Shown here piece by piece: positions 24,080-36,500 of a stretch of DNA of 64,000 bases (within the stretch, counting starts at the first letter, position 1; every line of letters begins with the position of its first letter). A program made the position numbers and the translations under genes. The notes beneath the pieces are model-generated. The model was not told the origin of the DNA. It made no database searches and worked only from the letters and a program-made list of their open reading frames with translations. The DNA lies in the NCBI GenBank assembly GCA_001051155.2, contig JYIP02000004.1, positions 4,644,383 to 4,708,382 of the forward strand. Direction: 5' to 3'. The DNA is from Chrysoporthe austroafricana. Taxonomy: Eukaryota; Ascomycota; Sordariomycetes; Diaporthales; Cryphonectriaceae.

Positions 24080-27000
24080 ATGTCTCGACGGAGAAGGGCC
24101 GCTGAGCCCGCGCCAGAGGAGGGGCAGGAGGACGAACGCGACCCCGAGGGCCTCAAGTTTAACCAGCCGCTGTCGTGGCGCACCGGCAGATCTATACCTA
24201 CCGCCGAGCTCGTCAGGCGACTCGACACATTGTCCAAGGAGTTGACCGAGCTGGACCAGGACTGGGAGCACAAGGAGTCGCTCAACAAGGTCGCCGAGGA
24301 GCTCTCCTCGGCCAACATCCTCGGTCATAAGGACAAGGGCGTCAAGGCTTTTGCCGCCTGCTGCTTGGTGGACATACTCAAGATATGCGCTCCAGACGCG
24401 CCATTTACCCCCAAACAATTGAAGGTGAGTTCGACTCTGGCTGTTGTGTCCGGCTCGTTGGGCCATTGGAATCGCACGCTGACCAGTCCCGCGGCCCAGG
24501 ACATCTTCGCGCTCTTCATCACCCACACCCTGCCCGCCCTGCAAGACCCATCCTCGACATGGAACAACCAGCACAAATACGTCCTCATCTCCCTCGCCGA
24601 GGTGCAGAGCGTCCTTCTCCTCGACGAGGTCCCCAACAATGACGAGCTGTTTGTCCGCTTGTTTACCAACTTTTTTGATACCGTCTCAGGGTCTAAGGCC
24701 TCCTCGGGCGAACCGGTCGGGAAGGATGTCGAGCACTATATGACGCAGATCCTGGAGATGTTGATTGACGAGGCTTCCACTGTACCGTCCAAGGTCATCG
24801 ACATCATAATGGCACAGTTTTTGCGCGCCGCGGCGCCGGGCGCCGTCAAGGACAAGGCCGAGCAGGCAGCAAGGGACGAGAGTCAGACGACCCTCTTGTT
24901 GAAGGAAGAGCCTGCCGCGTACAAGATGGCGAGATCGGTCTGTCTGGCAAGCCAGGAGAAGATGTCGCGATATGTTGGGCAGTACTTCAGCGACGTCATC
25001 ATGGAGGCGTCAGGCCTGGCTGGTAGTAATGGTCATCGAGCTGGCGCAGACTCAGATGACGAAGATGGCCTCGCTGGGCCCTCCGAGGAGGACTTGAGAG
25101 AGCTCAAGAAGGCACACCTCCTGATCCGGGAACTCTGGAAGGCTGCGCCAGGCCTTCTGCAGAACGTCATCCCTCAGCTTGACGCTGAGCTGTCTGCGGA
25201 CAATGTCAACCTGCGGCTGCTGGCAACAGAGGCCCTCGGAGACGTGATCTCTGGCATTGGGGCTGCAGGCCCGCCACCACCACCCGCCCTAGACCCTGCT
25301 GCCTACCCTCTCTATAAGATGTCGGACTTTGAAGGGGACAGCATCTCCTCAAACCCCCTCACGACGCCGCTTTCGCCGCTCTCATTTGCGCAGACCTATC
25401 ATCATCCATATCAGAACTTCTTGAGCCGCAAGAACGATAAATCGCCAGTCATCCGTGCCTCGTGGACCACAGCTGTCGGCTACATCCTCTCGACAAATGC
25501 TGGCGGCATTGGGTTCAGTCGTGAAGAGGAGAAGAATCTGGTGCGCGGACTTGGCGAGAAGCTTAACGATAGCGACGAGAAGGTTCGGCTAGCGGGCGTC
25601 AAGGCGATCGAGTCGTTCGGCTTCCGAGACCTCATACTCAAGCTAGCATCGGACGGGGGACTCGAAAAGGAGAACACCATCTTGTCTAGCCTCGCAGACC
25701 GGTGCCGCGACCGAAGGCCGCAGGTCCGTGTCGATGCCATGGCGTTGCTCGGCAAACTGTGGGCTATCTCGTCAGGCGAGATCCTTGCCGGCAACAAGGT
25801 TGTCGAGGACGCGCTCTCCGCCGCTCCCTCCAAGATCTACAGCTCCTTCTACGCGAACGACCTAGAAGTCAACGTGCTTCTTGACAGAGTCGTCTACGAG
25901 TGTCTCGTCCCACTGTCCTTCCCGCCCCCCAAGAAGAGCTCCAAGAGCGCAAATGGAAGCTCTCAGTCGCAAGCTCAGTCAGCAGCAGGTGGCTACGACC
26001 AAGACGCCATCAGGGCTGAGCGGATTTTACTCTTGGTCCGGTCATTGGACCAGAATGCCAAAAAGGCCTTCTTTGCCATCCAGGCTCGGCAACCTCAGTT
26101 CGCCAAGATCTTGCAGACGTTTCTCAGAGCGTGTGAGGACTACAATGGCGGTGTCATGGACGAGGACGAGGACCGCAAGACTGCCAATGTTCAGAAGACG
26201 GTCAAGTACATAACTCAATTCCTGCCTGATGATGCCAAGGTGCATTCGGAGCTTTGGAAATTTGCGAAAGCCAACGATCGCCGGAATTACCAGCTCATTA
26301 AGTTCATTGTGGGCGCAGAGAATGAATTTAAGACAGTTCGAGGCGCTCTGAAGGAGTTGGTGAAGCGTCTGCATAGCAACCAGCAGTCAGGCCTTGCTGA
26401 CGTTCTGATACCGCTGCTCTACCGGTCGGGATATTTCATGTTCAATCGCAGCCATTTGTCCACGATACTGGACTACTCCAGGACGGACATGAATGATTTC
26501 GGTTCCACAGCGCACGAGATTTTGAACGAGATATCGCAGCGTACGCCAGATCTCTTCAAGTCTCATATTGGCGACCTTTGCAGAGACCTTGCAAACAAGG
26601 CTCCAACGGCCACCAAAGAAAACGAGCCGACAGTTGTTGAGACGCTCAAGGCTTGCGCATCCTATGCTCGGAAGTATCCTTCGGAGATTCCCAGCGATAG
26701 AAAGTTCACGCAGGTGATGGTCAACTTCGCGCTGTACGGCAAACCGTGGAAGGCTGCGAAATATGCTGTCAACATCCTCCTGGCAAAGAAGGGCGAGAAG
26801 AGTCTTCAGAGCGCCACGGAGCTCTTCCAGAAGGTCATGAAGGACTGGAAATACGGCGCGCCTCATTTCCTCAACAAGCTCGCTATCGTGGCACAGTTGG
26901 AACTCCTGACACCGAAGGTCACATTGGATCATGACCAGGCTATTCTCGAGATGATCCAAGACATCTTGAAGCAGGTTCGCGCCGATGCTAGTGAAAATGA

Positions 27001-28713
27001 TCCGGAATGGGTAAATGATGCGGACATGGATGAGGAATGCCTCGCAAAGTGTCTGGCTCTTAAGATTCTGGTGAACCGGCTGCGCGCCGATGACCAAGAC
27101 CGGAGTGACGGCGAGGACGACACGCAACAGCGAGCGAGGCCGGTTTTCAGGATGCTCAAGACCCTCATCGCAAAAGAGGGCGAGATGTGCAAGAGCAAGG
27201 AGACGCCGAAGCACTACAGAGCACGTCTACGACTACTAGCTGCTCAACTGGTCCTCAAGCTGTGCAAGGACAGGCAGCTTGACGATCACCTTCCACCCGA
27301 GGACTTCGATGCCCTCGCATTTGTCACCCAGGATGCGCATCCACAGACCAGAAGAGCTTTTGTCGAGAAATTGCAGAAGTATCTGGTGCAGGGCAAGCTT
27401 CGACCGAAATTTTACACCATAGTCTTTCTCACAGCGTACGAGCCTGTGACTGAGTTCAGGAACGGAACCGAGACCTGGATTCGTTCCCGGGTGAACTACT
27501 ACCAACAAAACGGCCATTCGGTCATGGAAGCTATCATGCCAAGACTGATATCACTTCTTGCACACCACCCGGATTTGGGCAACACAGTGGAGGACTTGGC
27601 TGACCACGCGCGCTACATCATCTACTATGTCAGCAACGTGGCGAACGAATCCAACCTGGGTCTCATTTTCAGGTACGCGGAACGGGTAAAGCAGACTAAG
27701 GACGCGATCAACCCAGAGAAAAGTGAGAATCTGTACATGGTGAGCGACTTGGCGCAGACTGTGATCAGGAGGTGGCAGGAGAGAAAGGGCTGGATCTTCG
27801 AAGCGTACGGAAAGAAGATTGGCTTGCCAACGGGTCTGTTCCTAGCATTACCGAGCCATGATGCTGCGCAGGAGGTAGCAGACAGGCAGTATATTCCCGA
27901 TGGGGTTGACGCGAAGGTTGATGAGTTTCTCAGGGTCCTGGAACGCAAGAAGGTACGTCGCCGCCCATCTGATACTTCGCTCGGAAACGATCCATTCATT
28001 GACACTCTCTATAGAAGCGCAAGTCTATGGATGAACGCAACGATGGCCAACCGCCCGCCAAAAAGACCAAAGCACCTAGGCCCATCCATCCCAAACCATC
28101 AAGGGCTGGGAAACAAACCACGCTCAAGAAAACAGCGTCCAAGACGAAGACACCGGCTAAACCGAAGAAGCAACGTGCATCATCACCGCAGATCCCGGAG
28201 TCCGAGCGCCGACGGAGCGGTCGTGCCTCGGGGAGGAAGAGCGCGACCTACATCGAGCGGGACTCAGACGATGACGATGAGGAAATGCTCGAGGGCGTGG
28301 CTGAGTGGGACTATGGTGACGACGCTGAAGCAGCCGAGGAGGCATCTGACGGTGACGAGCCTCAGCAGGAAGAGGAGGAGGTTGAGGAAGAAGAAGCCGA
28401 GCCAGAAATGGAGGCAGAGGCTATGGATGAAGATGATAACGAAAACGAGGAACAGCTCGAGGAAGCGAGCGACGTCTCGGATCCGCCGCAGGAGGAAGAG
28501 CAACCACCGGCTGAGCCGAACGGTCGAAGGAGTGGCAGAGCTGCTGCAAGGGCACAACGAAAGGCTGACGAGCCCAAGAAGCCGGCCACGAAGTCCAAAA
28601 CCGCTGCTGCTGCTCTACCAACTAGGAGCAGATCGGCTGCAAACAAGCGCGCCGCGGCGGCCGCCGCAGGCAGGTCGAGGAGAGCGAAGGATGTTTACAA
28701 CTCGGAGGGTTGA
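24080..28713 (+). CDS. PDS5: Pds5/BimD/Spo76 cohesin-associated HEAT-repeat protein
   Basis: Three exons, 24080-24424, 24500-27952 and 28015-28713, give 1,498 residues. The N-terminus matches Pds5 (LKFNQPLSWRTGRSIPTAEL), followed by more than 1,000 residues of helical HEAT-like repeats (CLVDILKICAPDAPFT; ALGDVISGIG; RVDAMALLGKLWAIS). Exon 3 encodes a tail of basic Lys/Pro blocks, an acidic Glu/Asp run, and a basic Ala/Arg-rich end, typical of fungal Pds5. Pds5 binds the kleisin-Smc3 part of cohesin in the nucleus, helping both to maintain and to release sister-chromatid cohesion, and shapes meiotic axes (BimD in Aspergillus, Spo76 in Sordaria). Intron 1 is 75 bases, divisible by three and stop-free, so the frame reads straight through; the AAG-GAC join (LKDIFALF) fits the family better. 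Confidence 0.94.
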
Positions 28714-31700
28714 TTCTGCGGGAAGTAGTCACGATGTTCTTGGCTTAGGGCACGAGACACCGCTTTTTTACTGATGTTTTTGAAGATGCTATGGATATTG
28801 GCCAGTATGGTTCTGGGGGGAGGGGTGAGGGTTTGTTCTTCTGCAGGACTCAAGACCGTTATGAAAAGTTCCATATTCATGTTCTTTATCTGTTCTACGT
28901 GTGGTTTTGATACGTGGCTCGTTTATACCCTTCCTTTTCGGTCTAGTCTGCGCTGTTCAATGGATATTGTTGACGGCGCTCTATTCAGTATATGGTATGT
29001 TAGTGCGCGTTCTCAGATCATACACTTGAGTGCCACTGAGTCACGACGATCCTCTTGACCTTTTTCATGGGAAATATATCTTCAAACCAGTCGTTTCGCG
29101 CAGACACTTCCCGGTGACCGCAGAGAAGGCAACCCGGGAGAATGCCGATATCAACCCCGAGACGATCCGAAGTGAAGCTTAGCCCAGAATGACGCCGGGG
29201 TTATACACAGCAAGCCACCAAAGGAACAATTAGGCAAGACTAGAGGAGACCTTCTCTCACGCGAGCAGTCTAAGGCAAGTCATCTTAGAGACTCTGCAGA
29301 TCGAGGGCTGGCCGAATGGCTCGTATCCTCTGTTAGGATTTTAACAACATCTTGAAGAACGGAGTGTACACGAGGCATTCTCTGTCACAATCAGTGCTAT
29401 GCAAGGGGGAACGAGGGTAGGATGGGGGCCAGGAATATATCGGACAATCTTCCGGGGTTGTGCGGACTGTCGGCTGCCCAGGCCACTAGGTAGATATAGT
29501 CAGAGTGGTCTGTAGTCTGCAGTCTGTAGCCTCCAACCTTGACGCGGTCAACAGCACGAAGGTCGATTGATGATGTGCTTGGCCTGCCTTCGGCTGGCGG
29601 ATGTCTGAGGCAGGCTTCCAGAGGTGGCAAGTCCTTGAGATCGGACCTCACCTGACCGAATGCGTGGGCATACCACCTGTACCGGTCTGTCGGACTGCTC
29701 AGTGGGTTATAAGACAATGCCGCAAGACGACATCTAATGTGGTAGGGGATGGGCGGCTTCTGTTCGTTCGGATGGTGATTCAAGTAATTGTAGTAGCCAG
29801 GGAGACATTGTTCCTGGCCATCCGATTGGAGTCGCTCTTGGGAGTGCATGCTTCGGTATTGGGAGATGGCGACATTGTCTTGAACAGGATTGTGCGGCGC
29901 TGAATGCTGAGCTTTCCTGTAGTGGTGAGATGAGGTGCGTGACGCTAGGTAGGCACGAAAGGGCACTCATGGCAATGGGAAGTGAGGGTACCGCGGGCGG
30001 CGATGAGGGGTCTGAAGATTGAAACGAGGGTTGGAAAGCCGCATCTGTCCCGGAACGCGGCAATCAAGAGACTGGGTGATATGACAATGAGGTTGATGAT
30101 GACAGGTGAGAGTTGCGAACATTGTTCGCCCAGGCTGGGTGGGCAAAGAGGCTGAGTTCATATTGTAGTCCTACCAGTAACATATGGCTATATGAGTTTG
30201 GCGGCAGATCTGTTAGTGCCGCCTACCTTCGCCCGGAGAAGCCTGCATAGTAAAGTATAATATATAATCGAATTATTCTACCTTCACAATCCTTTTTTGT
30301 ACCTATCCCTCCTGGTACTGGCCTGCCTCTACCTTGAACGAGGAGAATTCTACGGCGAGATGGTCGACTTTCCGAGGGTGTGCCTTTTTGGTAAGAGTAT
30401 ATTGATGCTGATGATGTATAAAATTGTCTAGAGTGCTAGGTGTCCCTATCTTGGGGGGCCCTTACAGGCGAGGAGCCAACGTACCTCTTCCGGGTGCCCC
30501 CCTTCGGGTGCCTATCTCGGAGGATGCTGAGCCCACGCGCCCTGGCCTGCTTTGTATCTCCAATCATCTATCTCCGTTGCCTTGGATGGTGCACGTACGA
30601 GCTCTCTCGGGAGCGCTCGAAGCCGCCCTGCATATTGCTAGCAATAACCGCATCAATGGCGGGCTCCGTCTCCACGTCTTGCGGCCGCCACGTTCCGTCG
30701 TCGTCCAACCACGTCTTCCCAAGTGCCATGCTCAGGCTCAGCTTGTCCAGGGGCCGGCAACACGGCACGAAAGGCTTCGTCCTGCCGCTCGTGGCTCCGA
30801 GACACCACGCTGTCCGCCCTATCCCGCGCGGTGGCTGGGAGCGATGTGACTGTACCGTTCCATCGTTCATGCTTGTGTGAGGGTTCATCTTGGTCTGTGT
30901 GTCTGGATACAGCACAGAGGCACGGGAGGAGGTATGTAGGGAGCCCCACTGTCGATCGGTACCGCGGTCGGCAATCTGGGAAATAAGTGGGCTGCAGAAG
31001 GAGAGAGAGAGATGTGACCTCATCCCTCGGTCTCAGCTCACACCAGCTCATACCACCGAGGGCCTGCCTGTGCTGGCCTGCCTGTGCTGGCCTGCTTGTG
31101 CTGGCCTGCCTGGGTGCAGCCCGACGGCCCCCCATCATCAACCCTGTTTCATCCCATCTCACGGCCTGCGCAGGAAGGATTGCAGCAGGAACAGCGTGTG
31201 GGTGGGGAGGGTCATGTCAGAATCCGGATTTGATCCCCTCCAGCCATCGGAGACTGCCTTGATTTCCACCCTCGGCATCGTCTTTACGTTGCCGTCTCGA
31301 CAGCTTCACCAGCGCCAGTATCATATCCCTCGCGACGGCACGCTGTGCACAGCTTCTGTGCCGGCCTGATGGGTGCTAGGTAGCACGGAACCAACCCAAG
31401 CAAACAAGATCGCTCCCGAGCTTGACGCCATATCAGCCCTCCTGGACGCAAGGGAGGCCGCCTTGCGAGAGAGCTAGAAACGAAACAACTGGGCGGGCCC
31501 TGGACCCTCCCACGCCTACCAGAGCGACCCTTGCGGCGAGCTGAGCTGCGACTGTGACGGCCCGGCTTTTTCTGTCTTGTATGCCCTACGAGGCAGTCGT
31601 TTCCGGTCCCAAGCGCCTCCCTCCCTCCCTCTCCTTCTCTCACACCCTGCTCTTTGGCTTGCTTGAGGCTGTAGCTACCCACGATCGCCACACCCAGCAC

Positions 31701-31759
31701 GGCCCTCCCCTCGTGAGTGGACCACCACCAAAACTTCTGCTCTAGCGTAACCGCCCGCA
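28714..31759. other. Intergenic region upstream of the SR-rich gene
   Basis: About 3.0 kb with no supported gene. The interval from roughly 28,850 to 30,400 looks more AT-rich than its surroundings, and 30,450-31,750 is GC-rich and holds a 14-bp tandem repeat. A 189-codon minus-strand frame at 29397-29966 begins with GTG and shows no motif. The last 200 bases are CT-rich, probably the leader of the gene at 31760. Confidence 0.5.
31061..31112. repeat. 14-bp tandem repeat, about 3.7 copies
   Basis: The unit GGCCTGCCTGTGCT occurs at 31061, 31075 and (with one change) 31089, followed by a partial copy. Confidence 0.85.
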
Positions 31760-32935
31760 ATGCCGCGCGACGTCTCCCCCTCGCGGGGACGGGACCTCTC
31801 CGCCTCCCGCTCGCCTTCCCGCACATCCCGCGGGCGCCCCTACACCGACGGCGTCTACACGCCCAGCTCGACCGGCTCCTACTCGCCCTCGCCCGTCCGC
31901 TCCCGCTCCCGCTCCCGCTCCCGGCGCCGCGCCACCAGCCGGAGCCGGAGCCGCGCCCAGGGCCGGGGCCGCTCGCGATCCCGGTCGTCCGACTACTACT
32001 ACTCCTACTCCTCCGGCTCGGAAGGGGGCGGGGCCGCGCGCAGCCGCACGCGCTCGCGGTCCACCGCCGCGGGGCGCGCCGGGGGCCGGTCCGCCAAGGA
32101 GCGCCTGGCGTCGGTCCTCGACATGAGCGGGAGCACCAAGCAGGAGAAGGCCGAGAACGTCGTCAAGACATCGCTGGTCATGCTGGGCGCCATCGGCGCC
32201 GCGAGCCTGGCGGCGCACAAGTTCTGGCCGAAAGGGGTCACGTACGGCGACAAGGACGACTGGGAGCTCGAGAAGGAGGAGGACAAGCACAAGCTGAAGC
32301 ACAAGCTCAAGGAGGGCCGCGACATGCTGGAGGGCAGGGTCGACGGCGACGGTGGCGGCGCCGGCGCCGGCGCTGGTGCCGCTGGGAGGAGGAGGAGGGG
32401 CAGCGAGGGCGACGACCCCGGCCGCAGGCAGTACCTCCGCGAGCGCTACCAGCAGCGCCCGGCCCTCCCGCGGACGATGGACGGCGACGAGGGCGCGCAG
32501 TTCTGGGAGCGGCGCGCGAGGATACCCGCCCGCAATCGCTACTCGGCCGCCTACGTGCTCGACGACGGCGGCTATGACCCGCGCGATAGGCGGTACGTCG
32601 AGCCGCTTCCGCCGCAGCGCCGGTTGGATGCTCCTCCCCCACTCGATGACAGACGGTACGCCGAGGTTCCTCCACCGCAGAGGCGTATCGATGCTCCCCC
32701 GCCGCCGCCGCCGGCGCCCGCTCCGCCTCGGAGCTACGTGGACAACGCGCCGCTCGTTGTACCGGCTGGCGCCAATTATCGGGAGGGGAGGGATGGAGGT
32801 CGAGGCCGGTATTATGTTGATGGGGAAACCATTGTGGTCCCATCGTCGGGCGACAGGACGTATGTGATCCAGAGGGGTGCGCCGCCCGGCCAGAGGCTTA
32901 GGGAAAGGGAGCGGGATGGAGGCTATTATCGGTGA
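31760..32935 (+). CDS. SR-rich protein with a hydrophobic segment, function unknown
   Basis: A single exon of 391 residues starting at MPRDVSPSRGRDL. Residues 1-110 are dominated by Arg-Ser dipeptides (SRSRSRSRRR; RGRSRSRSS). A hydrophobic, Ala/Gly-rich stretch lies at about 134-155 (VVKTSLVMLGAIGAASLAAH), followed by a charged coiled-coil-like region (EKEEDKHKLKHKLKEG), a Gly/Ala tract, and a Pro/Arg/Tyr-rich end with two RRYVE/RRYAE...PPQRR copies. SR-like N-termini followed by a glycine-zipper-like hydrophobic stretch occur in several uncharacterised fungal proteins. The SR dipeptides suggest phosphorylation by SR-protein kinases, but there is no RNA-recognition motif, so a splicing role should not be assumed. 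GC content is very high, which raises spurious-ORF risk; the ordered SR/hydrophobic/coil layout supports a real gene. Confidence 0.75.
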   Translation: MPRDVSPSRGRDLSASRSPSRTSRGRPYTDGVYTPSSTGSYSPSPVRSRSRSRSRRRATSRSRSRAQGRGRSRSRSSDYYYSYSSGSEGGGAARSRTRSRSTAAGRAGGRSAKERLASVLDMSGSTKQEKAENVVKTSLVMLGAIGAASLAAHKFWPKGVTYGDKDDWELEKEEDKHKLKHKLKEGRDMLEGRVDGDGGGAGAGAGAAGRRRRGSEGDDPGRRQYLRERYQQRPALPRTMDGDEGAQFWERRARIPARNRYSAAYVLDDGGYDPRDRRYVEPLPPQRRLDAPPPLDDRRYAEVPPPQRRIDAPPPPPPAPAPPRSYVDNAPLVVPAGANYREGRDGGRGRYYVDGETIVVPSSGDRTYVIQRGAPPGQRLRERERDGGYYR

Positions 32936-33526
32936 TAGAGTGTTTGCTATGAGGCATGAGTTATGCAGTTTGCGTGATGCCGGCATTACGGGATCTTGGA
33001 ATAAAGTGATGGACAATGAGGCATCTGGATACACAAAGAATACAGGCTGGGACTGGGAGCGACTGGTGTTGGGAGTGCGTCGTTATGAAGCGGCGGGCTA
33101 GTTCGACCGATATGAGACCTGAATGGTTCTTTGTCTTGTTTCTCAATCTGCTGCTCTGGCCATCTATTCTGCCAAAAAAAAAAAAAAAAAAAAAGGCATT
33201 CCCATTTGTCTAGTCAAGCAACAAGCAATGCCAGAAGTCTTTCAAATGCCTACCCCCCGCGTCACCTATGCTCTCCATTGTTGGTGAGAATACCAACCTC
33301 CCTAGCCCAATTCCATCCATAAGTTGCATTGCTGTCCAATTCTAATGTCGTGGACCAACGTGCCGGGCTCAACTTTTCAGAAGAACACCCACAGGTGGAC
33401 GCCGGTCATCCCGGAGTTCGGCTTTGCCACACCGGAATGTCCATTACCCTACACTTGAATTTCAATAGATGGAGAATGGGTTATACCGCGCGTGCTAGAA
33501 GCAGTATTGACAAACCGCGCTCGTCT
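32936..33526. other. Convergent gap between the SR-rich gene and Elg1
   Basis: This holds the 3' untranslated regions of two convergent genes and a 21-base A run at 33174-33194 on the plus strand. No gene was seen. Confidence 0.6.
33174..33194 (+). repeat. Poly(A) tract of 21 bases
   Basis: An uninterrupted run of A follows TCTGCC. It lies 240 bases past the SR-rich stop codon. It could be a retroposed poly(A) tail, a simple A tract, or a length-uncertain homopolymer from assembly. Confidence 0.8.
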
Positions 33527-36500
33527 TCAGTCCACGTCCATCTCGCCCGAGCTGCTACTAGCGTCATCGCTGCGGCCGTCAGTGAAGACTGTCTCACTCC
33601 GATTTCTAGCCGATGTCGAGCCCGAGGCTGAGTCTGTCAAGCCCCTGTGGCTGCCCAATCTTGCCTCTTTAACAGCAGCAGCCCACCCTTCGCCTGCCGT
33701 GTGCATGACCAAGATTCCGTTCAGATCAGCATCGAACCATTTGTCCCGCCGCGTCGTGGTCCTCGAGCCGCCTTCCAGTGCCGCGTTCGACGCGCGTGTC
33801 TTGCGCCGCTTGGTACCGCCCTGGCTCAACAGACTGCTGAGCTTCTGTCGCTGTGCTTGAAGCTCCTTTTCAAATGAGACGATACTTCGCACGTACGGCG
33901 CTACGTCGACAGTGATGTTGGGGAAAGTTCCGTCAAAGACCGAGAGATCCAGGTAGGTTGAAGGAGTGGTGCTTTTGTCTGCAGCTGCAAGGGTGTCAAA
34001 AGCGTTGCTGAAATCTTCGCGTGTGAGAGTAGTCGTTGTGCAGGATCCTGTCGCGTGCTGCCGAATTTTAGAAATGACCTCCTCCTCGCCGGGGGGGTCC
34101 AGCACCGAAGATGGTGATCCGGATGCCGAGGTTTGCAGATTCTTCCGGGCAAGGCATCTCAGGGTGATCGGTAGTGACGTTGCAAGCGAATTGTAGGTCG
34201 AGGCCACAGGGGCGTCAAATAACTGGCGACCGAGAATGTAATCGTCCTGTGCTTTGTCCGTAATCCCAGGCTGAGTCCAATCGATTATTTCCTCATAGGA
34301 GGACGCGAATGCCAAGGAAGAGGACAAGTCCGCGATACTCATCGCATCAGTGAAGCCTTCGTATCTCTTGAGAACCGCAAGTCGGTCTTGTGATGAGGCA
34401 CTATCCTGCTGGGCAGCCCAAGACGTAAGATCGAGGGACTCGTGCCAGTTGCCAACGTCCATCTGCCAACGGTCTCGGGCTTCATGGAGGAGCTCTTCTT
34501 CACGCTTCTCGTCGTCGGTCTCATGCGCTAGAACCTCGTGGGCAAGCCATCCTAGCCCTTCCACGTACGCGTCCTGACTGATGACCCGAACTACGTTACC
34601 CTGCTCATCGATATCACAGCCTTTTGGCCAGCGCGGATAGAACCAGGCAATGCCTCCCCGTCTGTCACCAACGGCAATCTGACACCAGTAATTTAGATCC
34701 ATCAAGCAGGCACGCAGGTCCTGCTGACGGGCGTCGTAGAGTGCTTCAATCGAATTCCGGCGCAAGGCGTGACCCTCACAAGCTGCAATCATAAGCATGC
34801 GGTCCACAGCCAGGTCCGCCGGCGGTGCACCGAACCGGAATATTCCATGGAGGCTCAGGGCTTGCAACGGGACAAGATTTTCATCATTGCAGGTCATAAT
34901 AAAAGGACGCCTTGACTGTGCGATCAGATTCATGACCGTGCTCCAAAAGTTCTTGTCTTCCTCGTAGAGGATGTCGACCTCGTCGAGAAGAATCAATGAC
35001 TGCTTCTGGTTCTTTGGTGGTTTCTTCGGGTCCACCGTTGGCGGTGTCGGGGCTGCTTTTTTGACTACCTGCTTCGGTTTGGCAGGTACAGGCGTGGGCT
35101 TAGCTTTGAAGAATGAGTTCATGGTCGCTTGTTTTCCGGACTTGATGTCCTCGGCCACGGCTTCCTCGTTGATGGAAGTCCCCGGAGCGTCCGCCTGTTG
35201 ATGCTGGACCAGATGATTCCTTGTCATGTCGCCGATTTTCTCAAGAACGTCCTTGCCGCTCCTGCGACTGCCCGCATTGATCTCGAAGACCTCGAAGTCT
35301 AGTTCCTTTGCAATGGCGTAGACAGCTGATGTCTTGCCGCAGCCGTGTGGGCCACTTATGACAACCGCATTCGTCAATCGCCTGGAGTCCTTGGAGTCTC
35401 TGGCCACAGTGTCACCGGCTCGAATCACTGTCTTCTTGACGCCGCGTCTGTCTGGCGACCAGTCTTCCTCAGGGTCAGAGACTTCATCCATTTCGTCTGC
35501 CTCGTCATCACTGTCCACGATAAAATTATCCAACTTATTCCTCTTTCGCTTCTTCTTAGGCGGCTTTGTCGATTTGGTCGGCTTCGCTTTCGCGTCTCCT
35601 GTATCCACGGACTGAACCTTGAGCGCTTCTAGCCAATCTCGCAGGAGGAAAGCCTCTTTGCCATACTGCAAGATCTCAACGGCAGATTTTGGGGCGTATT
35701 TTTGAGCCCAACAGACAGATTCGCATGTGAACCTGTCAAAAGCAGCGAGAGATGTGACCAGTGATTCCCGTAGTTGAGCCAGGGCTGGATGATATGGATC
35801 TTTGACTTCGCGAGAGACGCGCTTTTCAAGCTTTGAGCCGCTTTCGAAATGTTTTTGCGGCAATCGAAGCTCCGGCGGAGGTGGTTGGAAAGTGTCATTG
35901 TCAACGTCCCTCAGACCATCAACAACCTGAGAAATGTGGAGCTTGCACGCAAGACCGTTTAGAACCATTTCCTCAGGGGCGATATGGATGATCCTGCCCT
36001 TGCATTTTCGCGCGCTTACTGGCTCTCCACGACTATGTGGGCGAGAGAGGGCATCATCTTCTCCTCTGACATGAGCCATATCCTTAGGAGGCCAAGCAGG
36101 CAGTCGCGCACCTGGCGTTTTGAGACCCAGGGATCTCATCCCGAACTGAGGCAGAGGCATGTTGGGCGGCACAACTCGAGCCTTCCTTGGGGAGCACGGG
36201 GTAGAGCTGAAAATCTTTGGCCGTGCGGGAGCTGCCGCTGGTTTCGTCTTGACGGCCTCTGTAGGTTCTGAAGCGGGCGTCGCAGTCGACGCCGGTGCGG
36301 TCGTCTTCTTTGGCTTGCCCGCGAAGAAAGGATGTGGTTCTTTCTTAGGGCCCTCCTCGCCTCTCTTCGATTCAGTGGCGTCGTCTCTATTGCACCCCCC
36401 AGGCGACTTCCTCATTCGTATCTTTCGTTTCGGGCTGGGGACAACCGACGCGGTCAAGATCCCCTCGATCTTATTACCAATGCGTTTCCTAGACGTGTCG

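Noticed and set aside
28015..28774. Read-through of the second Pds5 intron giving a different Arg-rich C-terminus
   Set aside because: Splicing 27953-28014 gives the basic-acidic-basic tail typical of Pds5, whereas read-through gives an unstructured Arg/His/Pro frame.
29397..29966. 189-codon minus-strand open frame
   Set aside because: The first codon is GTG, no internal domain was recognised, and no supporting intron or start context is present.
33174..33194. Retroposon insertion indicated by the A run
   Set aside because: No target-site duplication or element body was recognised next to the A tract; a simple homopolymer explains it.
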